A stretch of 64,000 nt of DNA. Source: Streptomyces smaragdinus. GTDB taxonomy: Bacteria > Actinomycetota > Actinomycetes > Streptomycetales > Streptomycetaceae. The number at the start of each line of letters is the position of its first letter. The first letter of the stretch is position 1. Positions 12,487 through 25,766 of this stretch are shown one piece after another. A model generated the notes under the pieces. It did no database searches. It was not told where the DNA came from and saw only the letters and a program-made list of their open reading frames with translations. The translations under genes were made by a program, and so were the position numbers. Where the stretch lies: positions 310,001 through 374,000 of the forward strand of contig NZ_WEGJ01000004.1 in NCBI RefSeq assembly GCF_009604385.1, given 5' to 3'.

Positions 12487-12828
12487 ATGACAGAGAACAG
12501 CACGCAGCCCGACGTCCAGTACGTCAACATCCACGACCTGCCGCACGTCCGCCACGAGAAGGAGTCCGGCATCCGCATGGCGGCGCTGCCGGTGACCGAC
12601 CGCGCCCGCGGCTGGATCCTCGACTTCTTCCCCGGCACCCGGTGGCCGGAGGTGGACCACCACGCGGAGGAGGAGCACTTCTATGTGCTGAGCGGCGAAC
12701 TCATCGACGGCGACCGGGTGCACCGGGCGGGCGACTACGTGGTGATGGCGGCGGGGACCAGCCACCAGCCGCACACCGAGTCGGGCGCGTCGCTGCTGGT
12801 CCTCGCCATCGGCGCGCCCACGGCCTGA
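12487..12828 (+). CDS. Small cupin-domain protein
   Basis: This 113-residue single-cupin protein has the two cupin motifs recognisable as HHAEEEHFYVLSGEL (about residues 57-72) and GDYVVMAAGTSHQPH. The clustered His and Glu suggest a divalent metal site. No substrate can be assigned; ChrR-like anti-sigma cupins and small dioxygenases share the fold. It is divergent from the GlxA-type regulator, which probably controls it. It ends four bases before the convergent aroQ stop. Confidence 0.85.
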   Translation: MTENSTQPDVQYVNIHDLPHVRHEKESGIRMAALPVTDRARGWILDFFPGTRWPEVDHHAEEEHFYVLSGELIDGDRVHRAGDYVVMAAGTSHQPHTESGASLLVLAIGAPTA

Positions 12829-12832
12829 CGCC

Positions 12833-16045
<3,213 letters not shown>

Positions 16046-16139
16046 CGGTGCTCCCTTGTGCGGTATGCGATGCCTGGGCCGATCCTCCCATGCCGCGGGC
16101 CCGCGACCTCGCCCCGGTCCACTATTCGGGCCGCGGCGC

Positions 16140-16967
16140 TCACACCCCGGACGCGCCCAGCGCCGCCTCGCCGGCCGCGCGCATCGCCGCCAGCGGGGCG
16201 CGGGGGACGCCGGTCATCTGCTCGACCTGGAGCACGGCCTGGTGGACGAGGAGGTCCAGCCCGCCGAGCACCGGGCCGGTCCAGGCGGCGGCCAGGGGGG
16301 TCGGCCACGGGTGGTACAGCACGTCGAACAGCGCGCCTGCCTCCTCGGGCACCTCCGCCGCGAGGGCGTCCGCCGCCCCGGCCGGGGTGGTGGCGACGAC
16401 CAGGGGCGCCGTCAGCGCGCCGGCCGCGTCGGCCCAGTCGGCGGTGCGCACGGCGACGCCCAGCCGCTCGCCCCAGTGGCGCATCTCCCGCGCGCGGGCC
16501 TCGCTGCGGACGTACGCCGTGACCTCGCCGTCGCAGATCCGGGCGAGCGCGGCCAGGGCGGACGACGCGGTGGCGCCGGCGCCGAGGATCGCGGCCCCGC
16601 CGACCTTCTCGATGCCCCGCTCGCGCAGCGCCTCGATCATCCCGGGGATGTCGGTGTTGTCACCGGTGCGCCGGCCGTCGTCGGTGAAGACCACCGTGTT
16701 GACGGCCTCCACGGAGGCGGCCGTGTCGGTGATCCCGTCGAGCAGCGGGATGACGGCCCGCTTGAGCGGCATCGTGAGCGACAGGCCCGCCCACTCCGCC
16801 GCGTCGAGACCGGCGAGGAAGCCCGGCAGGGCCGCCTCGTCGACCTCGAACCGCTCGTACGTCCAGCCCTCCAGCCCCAGCCCCGCGTACGCGGCGCGGT
16901 GCAGGACCGGCGACAGGGAGTGGGCGATGGGCGATCCGAGGACCGCCGCCCGGTGCCGTTCGGTCAC
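16140..16967 (-). CDS. aroE: Shikimate dehydrogenase
   Basis: AroE (275 aa) reduces 3-dehydroshikimate with NADPH. The substrate domain has [16 protein letters not shown] and the catalytic Lys in LTMPLKRAV. The dinucleotide loop is [16 protein letters not shown], and GDNTDIPGM carries the conserved Asp. The GTG start overlaps the mltG stop (GTGA), so it is co-transcribed with mltG. Confidence 0.95.
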   Translation of the reverse strand: MTERHRAAVLGSPIAHSLSPVLHRAAYAGLGLEGWTYERFEVDEAALPGFLAGLDAAEWAGLSLTMPLKRAVIPLLDGITDTAASVEAVNTVVFTDDGRRTGDNTDIPGMIEALRERGIEKVGGAAILGAGATASSALAALARICDGEVTAYVRSEARAREMRHWGERLGVAVRTADWADAAGALTAPLVVATTPAGAADALAAEVPEEAGALFDVLYHPWPTPLAAAWTGPVLGGLDLLVHQAVLQVEQMTGVPRAPLAAMRAAGEAALGASGV

Positions 16968-18619
16968 CCCTCGCTTGCCCTCTCCTCGTTGTACAGCTCG
17001 ACGTTCTTCTGGTGCTCGGCGTTGGTGACGGCGAAGAGGGTCTTGTCCTTGAGGGAGACAAAGTAGTTCCAGTCACCCTTGGCCGGGCTGTGGGTAGCCT
17101 CGATCGCGACGACACCCGGGTTGTTGATGGGCCCGGCGGGCAGACCTCGGACGTAGTACGTGTTGTACGGGTCCGCCAGCTCACGCATCTTGGACGCGGA
17201 CGGGACGTCGAGCGTGCTCTGCTGCTTGATGTAGTTGTACGTCGAGTCGAAGTCGAGCCGGCCGACGGTCTCCGGGTTCGACGGCACCATCCGGTTGAGG
17301 ACAACCCGCGTGATCTTCTTGAAGTCCTCTTCGTTGTTGCCCTCGGCCTCGACGAGGCTGGCCACGGTCAGGACCTGCCACGGGTCCTTCAGCCCGAGCT
17401 TGGCGGCGTTGCCCACCACGTCGGCCTTGGTGAACTCGGCGTTGGCGCGGGCGACCATCTGCTTGAGCAGGGCCTCGGGCTTGGTGCCCTTGCCCGCGTT
17501 GTACTGCGCGGGGAAGAGGAAGCCCTCCAGCGGGTCCTTGATGTCGCCGCCGGACTTGGCCCACTTCGGCAGGCCCAGCTCCTTGTAGTGCTTCTTGCCC
17601 GCGGCCTTCGACGTACCGTCCTTCAGCCCCAGCTTGTCGTCGATCATCGCGTAGATCTCGTAGTTCGACGTGCCCTCGGGGATCGTCAGCGCGTTGCGTT
17701 CCTTCGGGTCGAGGAGCGCCTTGATCGCGTTGGACGCGGACATCTCCTTCTCCAGCGTGTACGTGCCCGGCTGGATCCCGGCCGACTTCTCGTTGTCGGA
17801 GGCGGCCTGGGTGAAGGCGTCGACGCTCTGGACGACGCCCTTGTCCTTGAGGATGTTGCCGATCGCGCCGATGGTCGAACCCGGCGGGATCTCGAACGTC
17901 ACGGGCGTGCCGTTGCCGTCGCCCTCGAAGTCGGGCGCCGAGGCCAGGAAGGTGTCGTGGATGTAGTTGTAGCCGTAGTACGCCACCGCGCCACCGCCGC
18001 CGACCAGCACCAGGGCCACCACGAGACACGCGCAGCCGTTGCGCCGCTTCGGCTCGTCGTCGCCGCCGCGCCGCTCGCGCTCGCCCCGGCGGCCGCGTCC
18101 GGCGCGGTCCGGACCCCGTCCGCCGCGGCCGCGTTCGGCGGCCCGGCCGCCGCGGCGGGGGACGATCTCCTCCGGTTCGTCGTCGTCGGAGAAGAAGGCG
18201 TGGTCGCGCTCCGGCGGCAGCCCCTCGTCCCAGGCCCCCGGCGGCTGCTCCCGGCGCGGTCCGCCGGGGCCGCGCCGCGGCGGCGCGGGGGGCGGGTACG
18301 CCTCGGGGGTGCCGTAGTAGTCCGGCGCCGGGGCGGCGGGCTGCTGGGGCTGGCCGTAGGGGTCCACGGCGGGCATGTTGCCGGTGGGGTAGCCGCCGCC
18401 CGGGTACTGCGGCTGCGGGCCGGTATGGCCGCCGCCGGGGTACTGGGGTTGCTGGCCCGTATGCCATCCGCCCTGGCCGCCGCCCTGTTGGGGATACGGC
18501 TGCTGGCCGCCTCCGTAGGAGGCCTGGGCGCCCCAGGCGCCGTGCTGGCCGGTGTTGCCGGCGAGCGGGTCACCCGGGTACCACGGTTCGGAGCCTGGGC
18601 CCCGGCCATACTCAGTCAT
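16964..18619 (-). CDS. mltG: Endolytic peptidoglycan transglycosylase MltG
   Basis: This 551-aa protein cuts nascent glycan strands and sets their length. About 185 cytoplasmic residues are disordered: Gly/Gln/Tyr/Pro-rich repeats (QQPQYPGGG type), then an Arg/Glu-rich stretch. A membrane helix near residue 205 (CACLVVALVLVGGGGAVAYYGY) follows, then a LysM-like domain and the YceG catalytic domain. The catalytic Glu lies in VASLVEAEGNNEEDF. The long N-terminal tail is usual in Streptomyces. It lies in the ruvX-mltG-aroE order conserved in actinobacteria. Confidence 0.95.
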   Translation of the reverse strand: MTEYGRGPGSEPWYPGDPLAGNTGQHGAWGAQASYGGGQQPYPQQGGGQGGWHTGQQPQYPGGGHTGPQPQYPGGGYPTGNMPAVDPYGQPQQPAAPAPDYYGTPEAYPPPAPPRRGPGGPRREQPPGAWDEGLPPERDHAFFSDDDEPEEIVPRRGGRAAERGRGGRGPDRAGRGRRGERERRGGDDEPKRRNGCACLVVALVLVGGGGAVAYYGYNYIHDTFLASAPDFEGDGNGTPVTFEIPPGSTIGAIGNILKDKGVVQSVDAFTQAASDNEKSAGIQPGTYTLEKEMSASNAIKALLDPKERNALTIPEGTSNYEIYAMIDDKLGLKDGTSKAAGKKHYKELGLPKWAKSGGDIKDPLEGFLFPAQYNAGKGTKPEALLKQMVARANAEFTKADVVGNAAKLGLKDPWQVLTVASLVEAEGNNEEDFKKITRVVLNRMVPSNPETVGRLDFDSTYNYIKQQSTLDVPSASKMRELADPYNTYYVRGLPAGPINNPGVVAIEATHSPAKGDWNYFVSLKDKTLFAVTNAEHQKNVELYNEERASEG

Positions 18620-18717
18620 CGATCCCCTAGAGCCTGTTGGCTGTCGGTTTACCTGCTGGCTGTCGGTGCGTTTATATGACAGCTGCCATGTCCGCGCGGA
18701 ACGTTACCGTATCGCGA

Positions 18718-19182
18718 TCAGATAATCGGTTCGACGCTCTCCCCGGGAGCTTTACCAGTGGCCCGTTCGGAGTCAAGCGCACCCTGCAGGATGACTACGG
18801 CGGCCGCCTGATCGACCACGGAGCGTCCCTTCTTCACCGACACACCCGAGGCTCGCAGCCCGTGCGCGGCGGTCACCGTGGTCATCCGCTCGTCGACCAG
18901 ACGCACCGCCACTGGCCGGACGGTGTCCGCGAGCGTCTGCGCGAACGCCCGGACCTTGGCGGCGGCCGGGCCCTCCTTGCCGCTCAGCGAGCGCGGCAGG
19001 CCGACGACGACCTCCAGCGGCTCGTACTCCGCGACGATCGCCGCGAGTCTGCGGTGCGCGGCCGGCAGGTCCCGGCCCGGTACGGTCTCCACGGGCGTGG
19101 CGAGTACCCCGTCGGGGTCGCACGAAGCGACCCCGATCCGGGCGTCCCCGACATCGACGGCGAGCCGTCGTCCCCGGCGCAT
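18718..19182 (-). CDS. ruvX: Holliday junction resolvase-like RuvX/YqgF
   Basis: This 154-aa RNase H-fold protein of the YqgF family is linked to pre-16S rRNA maturation in E. coli and to Holliday-junction cutting in mycobacteria. The catalytic Asp is in AVDVGDARIGVA, and further motifs are VVGLPRSLSGKEGPAA, LVDERMTT and DQAAAVVILQ. It sits between alaS and mltG with gaps of 28 and 98 bases. Confidence 0.94.
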   Translation of the reverse strand: MRRGRRLAVDVGDARIGVASCDPDGVLATPVETVPGRDLPAAHRRLAAIVAEYEPLEVVVGLPRSLSGKEGPAAAKVRAFAQTLADTVRPVAVRLVDERMTTVTAAHGLRASGVSVKKGRSVVDQAAAVVILQGALDSERATGKAPGESVEPII

Positions 19183-19210
19183 CAGACGGCTCTCACACGT
19201 TGCGGTCGGC

Positions 19211-21880
19211 TCACGCGCTCTCGGCCACCAGTCGCTCGACGGCGCCGATCGCCTCGTCCACGGCGTCCGGGTTCTGCCCGCCGCCCTGGGCGATGTCCGG
19301 CTTGCCGCCGCCCCCGCCGCCGAGGGTCTTGGCCGCGGCGCGGACCAGGTCGCCGGCCTTCAGACCGCGCTCACGGGCGGCGTCGTTGACGGCGATCACC
19401 GTCAGCGGACGGCCGTTCGCCACGGTGAACAGCGCCACGACCGCAGCCCGGCCGCCCTGGATCCGGCCGCGCACGTCGAGGACGAGCTTGCGCAGATCGT
19501 CGGCGGAGGTGCCGTCGGGCACCTGGGCGGCGACGAACGCCAGGCCCCGGATGTCCTTGGCGCTGTCGACGAGCCCGCCGGCGGCCTGCAGCACCTTCTC
19601 CGCGCGGAACCGCTCGATCTCCTTCTCGGCCTCCTTGAGCTTGCCGAGCATGCCGGAGACCCGGTCCGGGAGCTCCTCGGGCCGGCCCTTGAGCAGCTCG
19701 GTGAGCTGGGCGACGACCGTGTGCTCCCTGGCGAGGAAGTTGTACGCGTCCACGCCGACGAGCGCCTCGATGCGCCGTACGCCGGAGCCGATGGACGATT
19801 CGCCGAGCAGCTTGACCAGCCCGAGCTGGGCGGTGTTGTGCACGTGCGTGCCGCCGCAGAGCTCCTTGGAGAAGTCGCCGATGGTGACGACCCGGACCCG
19901 CTCGCCGTACTTCTCGCCGAACTCGGCGATGGCGCCCTGCTTCTTCGCCTCGTCCATCGACATGACCTCGGCGTGGACGTCAAGTTCGCGGGTGAGGACC
20001 TCGTTGATCTTCTGCTCGACGTCGGTGAGCACACCGCCCGGCACGGCGGCCGGGGAGCCGAAGTCGAAGCGGAAGCGGCCCGGGGAGTTCTCCGAACCGG
20101 CCTGGGCGGCCGTCGGGCCGAGCGCGTCGCGCAGCGCCTGGTGCGTCAGGTGCGTGGCGCTGTGGGCGCGGGCGATGGCGCGGCGCCGGCGGATGTCGAT
20201 CGCGGCGTACGCGGAGGCGCCGACGGTGATCTCGCCGACCTGGACGACCCCCTTGTGCACGCTGACGCCCGGGACGGGCTGCTGGACGTCGCGGACCTCG
20301 ACAACGGCGCCGGAGTCGAGCCGGATACGGCCCTGGTCGGCGAGCTGGCCGCCGCCCTCGGCGTAGAAGGGGGTGCGGTCCAGGACGACCTCGACGTCGT
20401 CGCCCTCGGTGGCGGCCGGGGAGGGCACGCCGTCGACGAGCAGGCCGAGGACGGTCGCCTCGTTCTCCTGGAGGGTGTAGCCGGTGAACTCGGTGGTGCC
20501 CGCGGTGTCGGCGAGCGAGCGGTAGGCGGAGAGGTCGGCGTGGCCGGTCTTCTTGGCCTTGGCGTCGGCCTTCGCCCGCTCGCGCTGCTCCTTCATCAGC
20601 CGGCGGAAGCCGTCCTCGTCCACCGTCAGGCCCTGCTCGGAGGCCATCTCCAGGGTGAGGTCGATGGGGAAGCCCCAGGTGTCGTGGAGCAGGAACGCCT
20701 TGTCGCCGGAGAGGACCGCGGAGCCGGCGGCCTTGGCCTCGGTCACGGCCGTGTCCAGGATGTTCGTCCCGGACTTCAAGGTCTTGAGGAAGGCGGCCTC
20801 CTCGGCGAGCGCGACGGTCTCGATGCGCTTGCGGTCCGTCTGCAGCTCGGGGTACTGCTCGCCCATGGTCTGGATGACCGTGTCGACCAGCGCGCCGGCG
20901 ACCGGGCCGGTGGCGCCGAGCAGGCGCATGTTGCGGATGGCGCGGCGCATGATGCGGCGCAGGACGTAGCCGCGGCCCTCGTTGCCCGGGGTGACGCCGT
21001 CGCCGATCATCATCACGGAGGCGCGGACGTGGTCGGAGACCACGCGCAGGGACACGTCGGAGCGGCCGGCCGCGCCGTAGGCGACGCCGGTGAGCTCGGT
21101 GGCCCTGTCGATCACGGCGCGCGAAGTGTCGATCTCGTACATGTTCCGCACGTCCTGCAGGATCATCGCCAGGCGCTCGAGGCCGAGACCGGTGTCGATG
21201 TTCTTGGACGGCAGCTCGCCGAGGATCGGGAAGTCCTCCTTGCCGTCGCCGGCGCCGCGCTCGTACTGCATGAAGACCAGGTTCCAGATCTCCACGTAGC
21301 GCTCGTCGTTGACGGCGGGGCCGCCCTCCTCGCCGAACTCCGGGCCCCGGTCGTAGTTGATCTCGGAGCAGGGGCCGCAGGGGCCGGGCACGCCCATGGA
21401 CCAGAAGTTGTCCTTCATGCCCAGACGCTGGATGCGCTCGGCGGGAACGCCGATGACGTCGCGCCAGATCTGCTCGGCCTCGTCGTCGTCCTTGTAGACC
21501 GTGATCCACAGGCGCTCGGGGTCCAGCCCGTAGCCGCCGGCGCCCACGGGCGTCGTCAGCAGCTCCCAGGCGAGCTTGATGGCGCCTTCCTTGAAGTAGT
21601 CGCCGAAGGAGAAGTTGCCGCACATCTGGAAGAAGGTGCCGTGCCGGGTGGTCTTGCCGACCTCTTCGATGTCGGGCGTGCGGATGCACTTCTGCACGGA
21701 GGTGGCCCGCGGGTACGGCGCCTTGACCTCGCCGAGGAAGTACGGCTTGAACGGCACCATGCCGGCCGGGACCAGCAGCAGGGTCGGGTCGTCCGCGATC
21801 AGCGACGCCGACGGCACGACGGTGTGCCCGCGCTCCTCGAAGAAGCGCAACCAGCGACGGCGGATTTCAGCCGACTCCAT
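19211..21880 (-). CDS. alaS: Alanyl-tRNA synthetase
   Basis: AlaRS (889 aa) is full length. It has the class II aminoacylation core ([37 protein letters not shown]), the editing domain with zinc ligands HSATHLTHQ and [13 protein letters not shown], and a C-Ala domain ending in a Gly-rich loop followed by KPDIAQGGG. The ATG shares one base with the stop of the upstream small gene. No T-box leader was seen. Confidence 0.98.
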   Translation of the reverse strand: MESAEIRRRWLRFFEERGHTVVPSASLIADDPTLLLVPAGMVPFKPYFLGEVKAPYPRATSVQKCIRTPDIEEVGKTTRHGTFFQMCGNFSFGDYFKEGAIKLAWELLTTPVGAGGYGLDPERLWITVYKDDDEAEQIWRDVIGVPAERIQRLGMKDNFWSMGVPGPCGPCSEINYDRGPEFGEEGGPAVNDERYVEIWNLVFMQYERGAGDGKEDFPILGELPSKNIDTGLGLERLAMILQDVRNMYEIDTSRAVIDRATELTGVAYGAAGRSDVSLRVVSDHVRASVMMIGDGVTPGNEGRGYVLRRIMRRAIRNMRLLGATGPVAGALVDTVIQTMGEQYPELQTDRKRIETVALAEEAAFLKTLKSGTNILDTAVTEAKAAGSAVLSGDKAFLLHDTWGFPIDLTLEMASEQGLTVDEDGFRRLMKEQRERAKADAKAKKTGHADLSAYRSLADTAGTTEFTGYTLQENEATVLGLLVDGVPSPAATEGDDVEVVLDRTPFYAEGGGQLADQGRIRLDSGAVVEVRDVQQPVPGVSVHKGVVQVGEITVGASAYAAIDIRRRRAIARAHSATHLTHQALRDALGPTAAQAGSENSPGRFRFDFGSPAAVPGGVLTDVEQKINEVLTRELDVHAEVMSMDEAKKQGAIAEFGEKYGERVRVVTIGDFSKELCGGTHVHNTAQLGLVKLLGESSIGSGVRRIEALVGVDAYNFLAREHTVVAQLTELLKGRPEELPDRVSGMLGKLKEAEKEIERFRAEKVLQAAGGLVDSAKDIRGLAFVAAQVPDGTSADDLRKLVLDVRGRIQGGRAAVVALFTVANGRPLTVIAVNDAARERGLKAGDLVRAAAKTLGGGGGGKPDIAQGGGQNPDAVDEAIGAVERLVAESA

Positions 21881-22203
21881 CAGAGGTCCTCTTTCCGGTT
21901 GTACGTGGTGTACGGGTGCTTCGGGCGCCCCGGCAGTGCCTTGAGGCGCGGGCCGGGGAGTTCGGCGGGCCGGGAACCCCGGTCCAGCCCGAGCGCGTCG
22001 TTGAGCTGGGTCTCACGCTCCGCCATCGCGGAGCGTACGTCCTCGGCGAAGAGCTTCGCGCGCCTGCCCGCGTCGACGGCCCGGTTGACGGCGGTCGCCG
22101 CGAGGCTCTCGGGGGTGAGGCCGCGCACGAGGCGCTGCGCCTTGGTGGTGGCCCAGACGCCGGTGACGGCTCCGGCCGTGAACCAGAAGGTACGGCGGAA
22201 CAA
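21880..22203 (-). CDS. Small conserved membrane-anchored protein (DUF6167-like)
   Basis: This 107-aa protein starts with a short hydrophobic segment ([19 protein letters not shown]) followed by a charged helical region ([21 protein letters not shown]) and a basic tail. The family is confined to actinobacteria and has no known function. The TTG at 22203 is the only in-frame start fitting this N-terminus. Its stop overlaps the alaS ATG by one base, so it probably couples to alaS translation. Confidence 0.8.
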   Translation of the reverse strand: MFRRTFWFTAGAVTGVWATTKAQRLVRGLTPESLAATAVNRAVDAGRRAKLFAEDVRSAMAERETQLNDALGLDRGSRPAELPGPRLKALPGRPKHPYTTYNRKEDL

Positions 22204-22209
22204 TGCTAC

Positions 22210-22635
22210 TCAGCCCTTCCTGCGTCGTGTGCCCAGCCTGCCGCGGCGGGCGACCGGACGACCGGGGATCACCTCGGCGTCCCCGGGGGTCCGCGGACGG
22301 CCCAGGGCCCGGCGGACGCCGTAGCCGAACGCGGCGACCTTGACGAGCGGGCCGCCGAAGGCGGTGGAGACCGTCGTGGAGAGCGCGGAGGCGTTCGCCG
22401 TGACCTCCTGGACGTCGGCCGCGATGGCGTCGACCCGGGCCAGCTGGGTGTGGGCGCTGCGCACGGTCGCCGAGGCGTCGGCGAGCAGCGGCACGGCCTG
22501 CTCGGTGATCCGCTCCACCAGCGCGCTCGCGGAGCGCAGCACCTGCGCCAGCCGGATCAGCGCGAGGGCGAGGAACGAGACGAGGATCGCCCAGAAGACG
22601 GCCACGAGGATGCCGGCCACCTCACCACCGGACAC
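22210..22635 (-). CDS. DUF948 membrane protein
   Basis: This 141-aa protein has an N-terminal membrane helix (VAGILVAVFWAILVSFLALALIRLAQ in pieces over residues 5-30), an amphipathic helical middle with heptad-like spacing (LVERITEQAVPLLADASATV) and an Arg-rich end. The GTG at 22635 follows GGAAGGGGG and gives the typical M-S-G-G-E-V-A-G start; a longer frame adds about 36 residues without a better ribosome site. DUF948 proteins resemble methyl-accepting coiled coils, and their role is unknown. Confidence 0.85.
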   Translation of the reverse strand: MSGGEVAGILVAVFWAILVSFLALALIRLAQVLRSASALVERITEQAVPLLADASATVRSAHTQLARVDAIAADVQEVTANASALSTTVSTAFGGPLVKVAAFGYGVRRALGRPRTPGDAEVIPGRPVARRGRLGTRRRKG

Positions 22636-22827
22636 GATGCGCGCCCCCTTCCGGACCGGCCGCGGGGACCGGGGCGGCCCCGCCGCGTTGTGTGACATCG
22701 GGTAACTGTGACGGGTCCAAACCCTATCGCGCCGCGGTGACACTCCCGTCCAGCCCGCCTCGGCGCATCCGGCGGGCGGGCGGGCAGATTGTACGTTCCG
22801 CTTATCACCGAGTACGCTCCGTGTTCC

Positions 22828-25020
22828 ATGCGATCCTCCTCGCGCCCCCGCGGCACATCCGCGCGGTGGCCCGCACCGGGCAATCTCCCGGCGGAACTCA
22901 ACCGGTTCGTCGGCCGCGCGCCCGAACTGGCCGAGCTCGGCCGGCTGCTGTCCGACGCCCGTCTCGTCACCGTCACCGGCGCCGCGGGCGTGGGCAAGTC
23001 ACGTCTCGCGCTGCACGCCGCGAACGCTGTGCAGAAACGCTTCGGCAACGGTGTGTGGCTGGTCGACCTGTCCGCGCTGCGCGACGAGGAGCTGCTGCCG
23101 CACGCGGTGCTCGACGCGCTCGGCCGTACCGACGCGCCGGGTGTACGCGGCCCCGTCGAGCGGCTGCTGGCCCGGCTGGCCGGACGCCGGCTGCTGCTGG
23201 TGCTGGACGGCTGCGAGCATCTGGCCGCCCCCTGCGCCCGGCTGGTCGCCGAGCTGCTGCGCCACTCCCCCGGGCTGACGGTGCTGGCGACCAGCCGGCG
23301 CACCCTGGACGCCGAGGGCGAGCGGCTGCTGCCGCTGCTCCCCCTGCCGGTGGACACCCCGCAGGCCGCCGAGCTCTTCGACGACCGGGCGGCGGCCGTC
23401 CTGCCCGGCTACGACGCCGGCGCCCACCGCGAGGACGTCCTGGAGCTGTGCCGCCGGCTGGACGGCATCCCCCTCGCGCTGGAGCTGGCCGCCGGGCGGC
23501 TGCGCGCCCTGTCGGTGGGCCAGATCCTGCAGCGGCTGGACGACCGGTTCCGGCTCCTGGCCGGCGCGGGTCACGGCGCGCCGCCCCGGCACCGGACGCT
23601 GCGTACCGCCGTCGGCTGGAGCCACGAGCTGTGCCTGCCGGCGGAGCGGCTGCTGTGGGCGCGGCTGTCGGTCTTCGCCGGGGACTTCGACCTCGACGCG
23701 GTGGAGTACCTGTGCGCGGACGACGACCCGGTGGCCGAGGACGTCCTCGGGGCGCTGGAGGAGCTGGTCGCGCAGTCGGTGGTGATCCGCGAGGAGTCGC
23801 ACGGCCGCACCCGTTACCGGATGCTTCCCACCCTGCGCGAGTACGGGGCGTGCTGGCTGGAGCGCCTGGAGCCGGCCCCGGCGCGGCTGCGGCGGCGGCA
23901 CCGCGACTGGTATCTGGGCCTGGCGACGTGGTGCGAGCTGGACTGGTTCGGCCCGCGCCAGACGGAGGTCGTGGGCCGGGTGGAGGAGGAGCTGCCGAAC
24001 ATCCGCCTCGCCCTGGAGTTCTGTCTGGAGACGCCCGAGGAGGCGCACGTCGGGCAGTATCTGGCGGCCACGCTGTGGTTCTACTGGGTGGCCTGCGGCC
24101 GGCTCGCCGAAGGGCGGCACTGGCTGGAGCGCACGCTGGAGGTGCCCGGCGCGCTGCCGGAGCCGCACGCCAAGGCGCTGTGGGTGGCCGGCTATCTGGC
24201 CACGCAGTGCGGGGAGACGGTCGCGGCGCTCACCGCGCTGGAGCAGTGCCGGCGGCTCGCGGCGGCGGTCGGCGACGAGCGGGCGGACGCGTACGCCGTA
24301 CAGATGCTGGGGGTGGCGGCGGCGATGAGCGACGACATGCCGCGCGCGGTGACGCTGCTGCGCCGCGCGCTGGAACGGTTCCGCGCGATCGGCGAGTTCG
24401 GCCCGCTGGTGCTGCTGGCCCAGGTGCAGCTGGCGACGGCGGTGTCCTTCGGCGACGTGGACGAGGCCGTGCTGCTGCACCGCGAGGCCCGGGACATCGC
24501 GCGTGAGTCGGGCGAGCGGTGGGCACAGGCGTACGCGCTGAACGGGCTGGCGCACGCGCTGTGGCGGCGGGGCGGCGCGGGGGACGCCGAGGGGGCGCAC
24601 CGGTATGTGCGCGAGGGGCTGGCGCTGCACGCCTCGTTCCACGACGTGCTGGGCATGGCGTACGCCGTGGATCTCCTGGCCGTACAGCTGGCCGGCGAGG
24701 ACGCGGCGCTCGCCGCGCGGCTGCAAGGGGCGGCTGCCGGGGCCCGGCGCAGCCTCGGGCCGGAGCGCTTCGGCGCCTGGCACTTCACCGAGAACCGGCG
24801 CGGCGCCGAGCAGCGGGCGCGCGAGGCCCTGGGCGACGTCCGGTACGAGGAGGAGTCGGCGCTCGGCCGCGAGCGCGGGCTGCCGGCGCTGGTGTACGAG
24901 GTGCTCGACACCCCGTGCCCGGCGGACCGGGCCTGCTGCCCGCCGGCGTCCGGGGCGGGCGCGGGGCCCGGGGCCGTACCGTCGGCTCCCGCGCCCCGGC
25001 TGCCGGGTCAGCGGGCGTAG
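22828..25020 (+). CDS. STAND (NB-ARC/TPR) ATPase without a DNA-binding domain
   Basis: This 730-aa protein has an NB-ARC domain at about 20-330 with Walker [15 protein letters not shown], Walker [12 protein letters not shown], sensor VLATSRRTL and GLPL-like [10 protein letters not shown]. An extended helical TPR-like region follows to about 690, then a disordered tail with clustered Cys ([11 protein letters not shown]). Most Streptomyces relatives end in a LuxR helix-turn-helix or begin with a BTAD/OmpR domain; neither is visible. It lies opposite to the genes around it, between DUF948 and rpsD, and its last 13 bases overlap the rpsD end. The ATG at 22828 lacks a clear ribosome site; an upstream in-frame ATG at 22789 is possible. 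Confidence 0.85.
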   Translation: MRSSSRPRGTSARWPAPGNLPAELNRFVGRAPELAELGRLLSDARLVTVTGAAGVGKSRLALHAANAVQKRFGNGVWLVDLSALRDEELLPHAVLDALGRTDAPGVRGPVERLLARLAGRRLLLVLDGCEHLAAPCARLVAELLRHSPGLTVLATSRRTLDAEGERLLPLLPLPVDTPQAAELFDDRAAAVLPGYDAGAHREDVLELCRRLDGIPLALELAAGRLRALSVGQILQRLDDRFRLLAGAGHGAPPRHRTLRTAVGWSHELCLPAERLLWARLSVFAGDFDLDAVEYLCADDDPVAEDVLGALEELVAQSVVIREESHGRTRYRMLPTLREYGACWLERLEPAPARLRRRHRDWYLGLATWCELDWFGPRQTEVVGRVEEELPNIRLALEFCLETPEEAHVGQYLAATLWFYWVACGRLAEGRHWLERTLEVPGALPEPHAKALWVAGYLATQCGETVAALTALEQCRRLAAAVGDERADAYAVQMLGVAAAMSDDMPRAVTLLRRALERFRAIGEFGPLVLLAQVQLATAVSFGDVDEAVLLHREARDIARESGERWAQAYALNGLAHALWRRGGAGDAEGAHRYVREGLALHASFHDVLGMAYAVDLLAVQLAGEDAALAARLQGAAAGARRSLGPERFGAWHFTENRRGAEQRAREALGDVRYEEESALGRERGLPALVYEVLDTPCPADRACCPPASGAGAGPGAVPSAPAPRLPGQRA

Positions 25021-25619
25021 AACTCCACGACGAGCTGCTCGTCGCAGATCACCGGGATCTCCTTGCGGTTGGGGTCCCGGTCGAGACGGAAGGCCAGCGC
25101 CTGCAGATTGACCTCGAGGTAGCGGGGGGTCTCGCCCTCGCCCGCGTAGCCGCCCTCGCGGGCGACCTGGAACGGGTACTTGTCGCGGCTGCGCTCGCGG
25201 ACCATCACGACGTCGTCGGGGCGGACCCGGAAGGACGGCTTGTCGACCTTGCGGCCGTTGACCTCGATGTGGCCGTGCACGACCATCTGCCGGGCCTGGT
25301 AGATCGTCCGGGCCAGACCGGAGCGCAGGACCAGCGCGTCCAGACGCCGCTCCAGCTCGACGATCAGTGCCTCGCCGGTCTTGCCCTGCACCTTGGAGGC
25401 GCGCTCGTAGGCGCGGACCAGCTGGCGCTCGCTGATGTCGTACTGGGCCCGCAGCCGCTGCTTCTCCAGCAGCCGCACCTTGTAGTCACTGGTGGACTTG
25501 CGGCCCCGGCCGTGCATGCCCGGCGGGTAGGGACGGGCCTCGAAGTACTTGACGGCCTTGGGGGTCAGCGGGATGCCGAGCGCCCGCGACTTGCGGACCT
25601 TGGGGCGCGACTGGTTCAC
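25008..25619 (-). CDS. rpsD: Small-subunit ribosomal protein S4
   Basis: S4 (203 aa) is a primary 16S rRNA binder. The C-terminal S4 RNA-binding domain is clear ([39 protein letters not shown]). The N-terminal part lacks the zinc-binding Cys cluster, so it is the zinc-independent form. In Streptomyces rpsD is separate from the rpoA cluster. The GTG at 25619 follows GGAGG. The upstream interval holds an inverted repeat and an iron-box-like palindrome. Confidence 0.96.
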   Translation of the reverse strand: MNQSRPKVRKSRALGIPLTPKAVKYFEARPYPPGMHGRGRKSTSDYKVRLLEKQRLRAQYDISERQLVRAYERASKVQGKTGEALIVELERRLDALVLRSGLARTIYQARQMVVHGHIEVNGRKVDKPSFRVRPDDVVMVRERSRDKYPFQVAREGGYAGEGETPRYLEVNLQALAFRLDRDPNRKEIPVICDEQLVVEFYAR

Positions 25620-25653
25620 GGTGTGCGGTTCCTCCGGTGACGATGCACTTCAG

Positions 25654-25676
25654 GCATGGCAGATCGACTGCATTGC
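25654..25676 (-). promoter_or_regulatory. Inverted repeat upstream of rpsD
   Basis: GCATGGCAG (25654-25662) and CTGCATTGC (25668-25676) pair at 7 of 9 positions around a five-base loop. The position, about 35-57 bases before the start codon, would suit an operator or an mRNA hairpin used in S4 autoregulation. No experiment on the homologue is known to me. Confidence 0.4.
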
Positions 25677-25679
25677 AGA

Positions 25680-25698
25680 TTAGGTATGCCTTACCTTA
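25680..25698. promoter_or_regulatory. Iron-box-like palindrome upstream of rpsD
   Basis: The 19 bp sequence TTAGGTATGCCTTACCTTA matches 14 of 19 positions of the DmdR/IdeR consensus TTAGGTTAGGCTAACCTAA. It is symmetric at seven of nine base pairs. It lies about 60 bases upstream of rpsD and behind the rarA stop, so rpsD is the only evident target. Confidence 0.45.
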
Positions 25699-25766
25699 CG
25701 CGACGGATCGCGGGGAAGGCCACCCAAGGTGAACGACCTCACGGACCCGGACATTCCCGGCCGGGC

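Noticed and set aside
10595..12828. Mobile island inserted between the M24 gene and aroQ
   Set aside because: No transposase, integrase, direct repeat or composition change was seen; the break in synteny alone is not enough.
18878..22324. 1148-codon plus-strand open frame opposite ruvX, alaS and the small membrane genes
   Set aside because: It mirrors several real genes on the other strand and shows no motif; third-position bias fits alaS on the minus strand.
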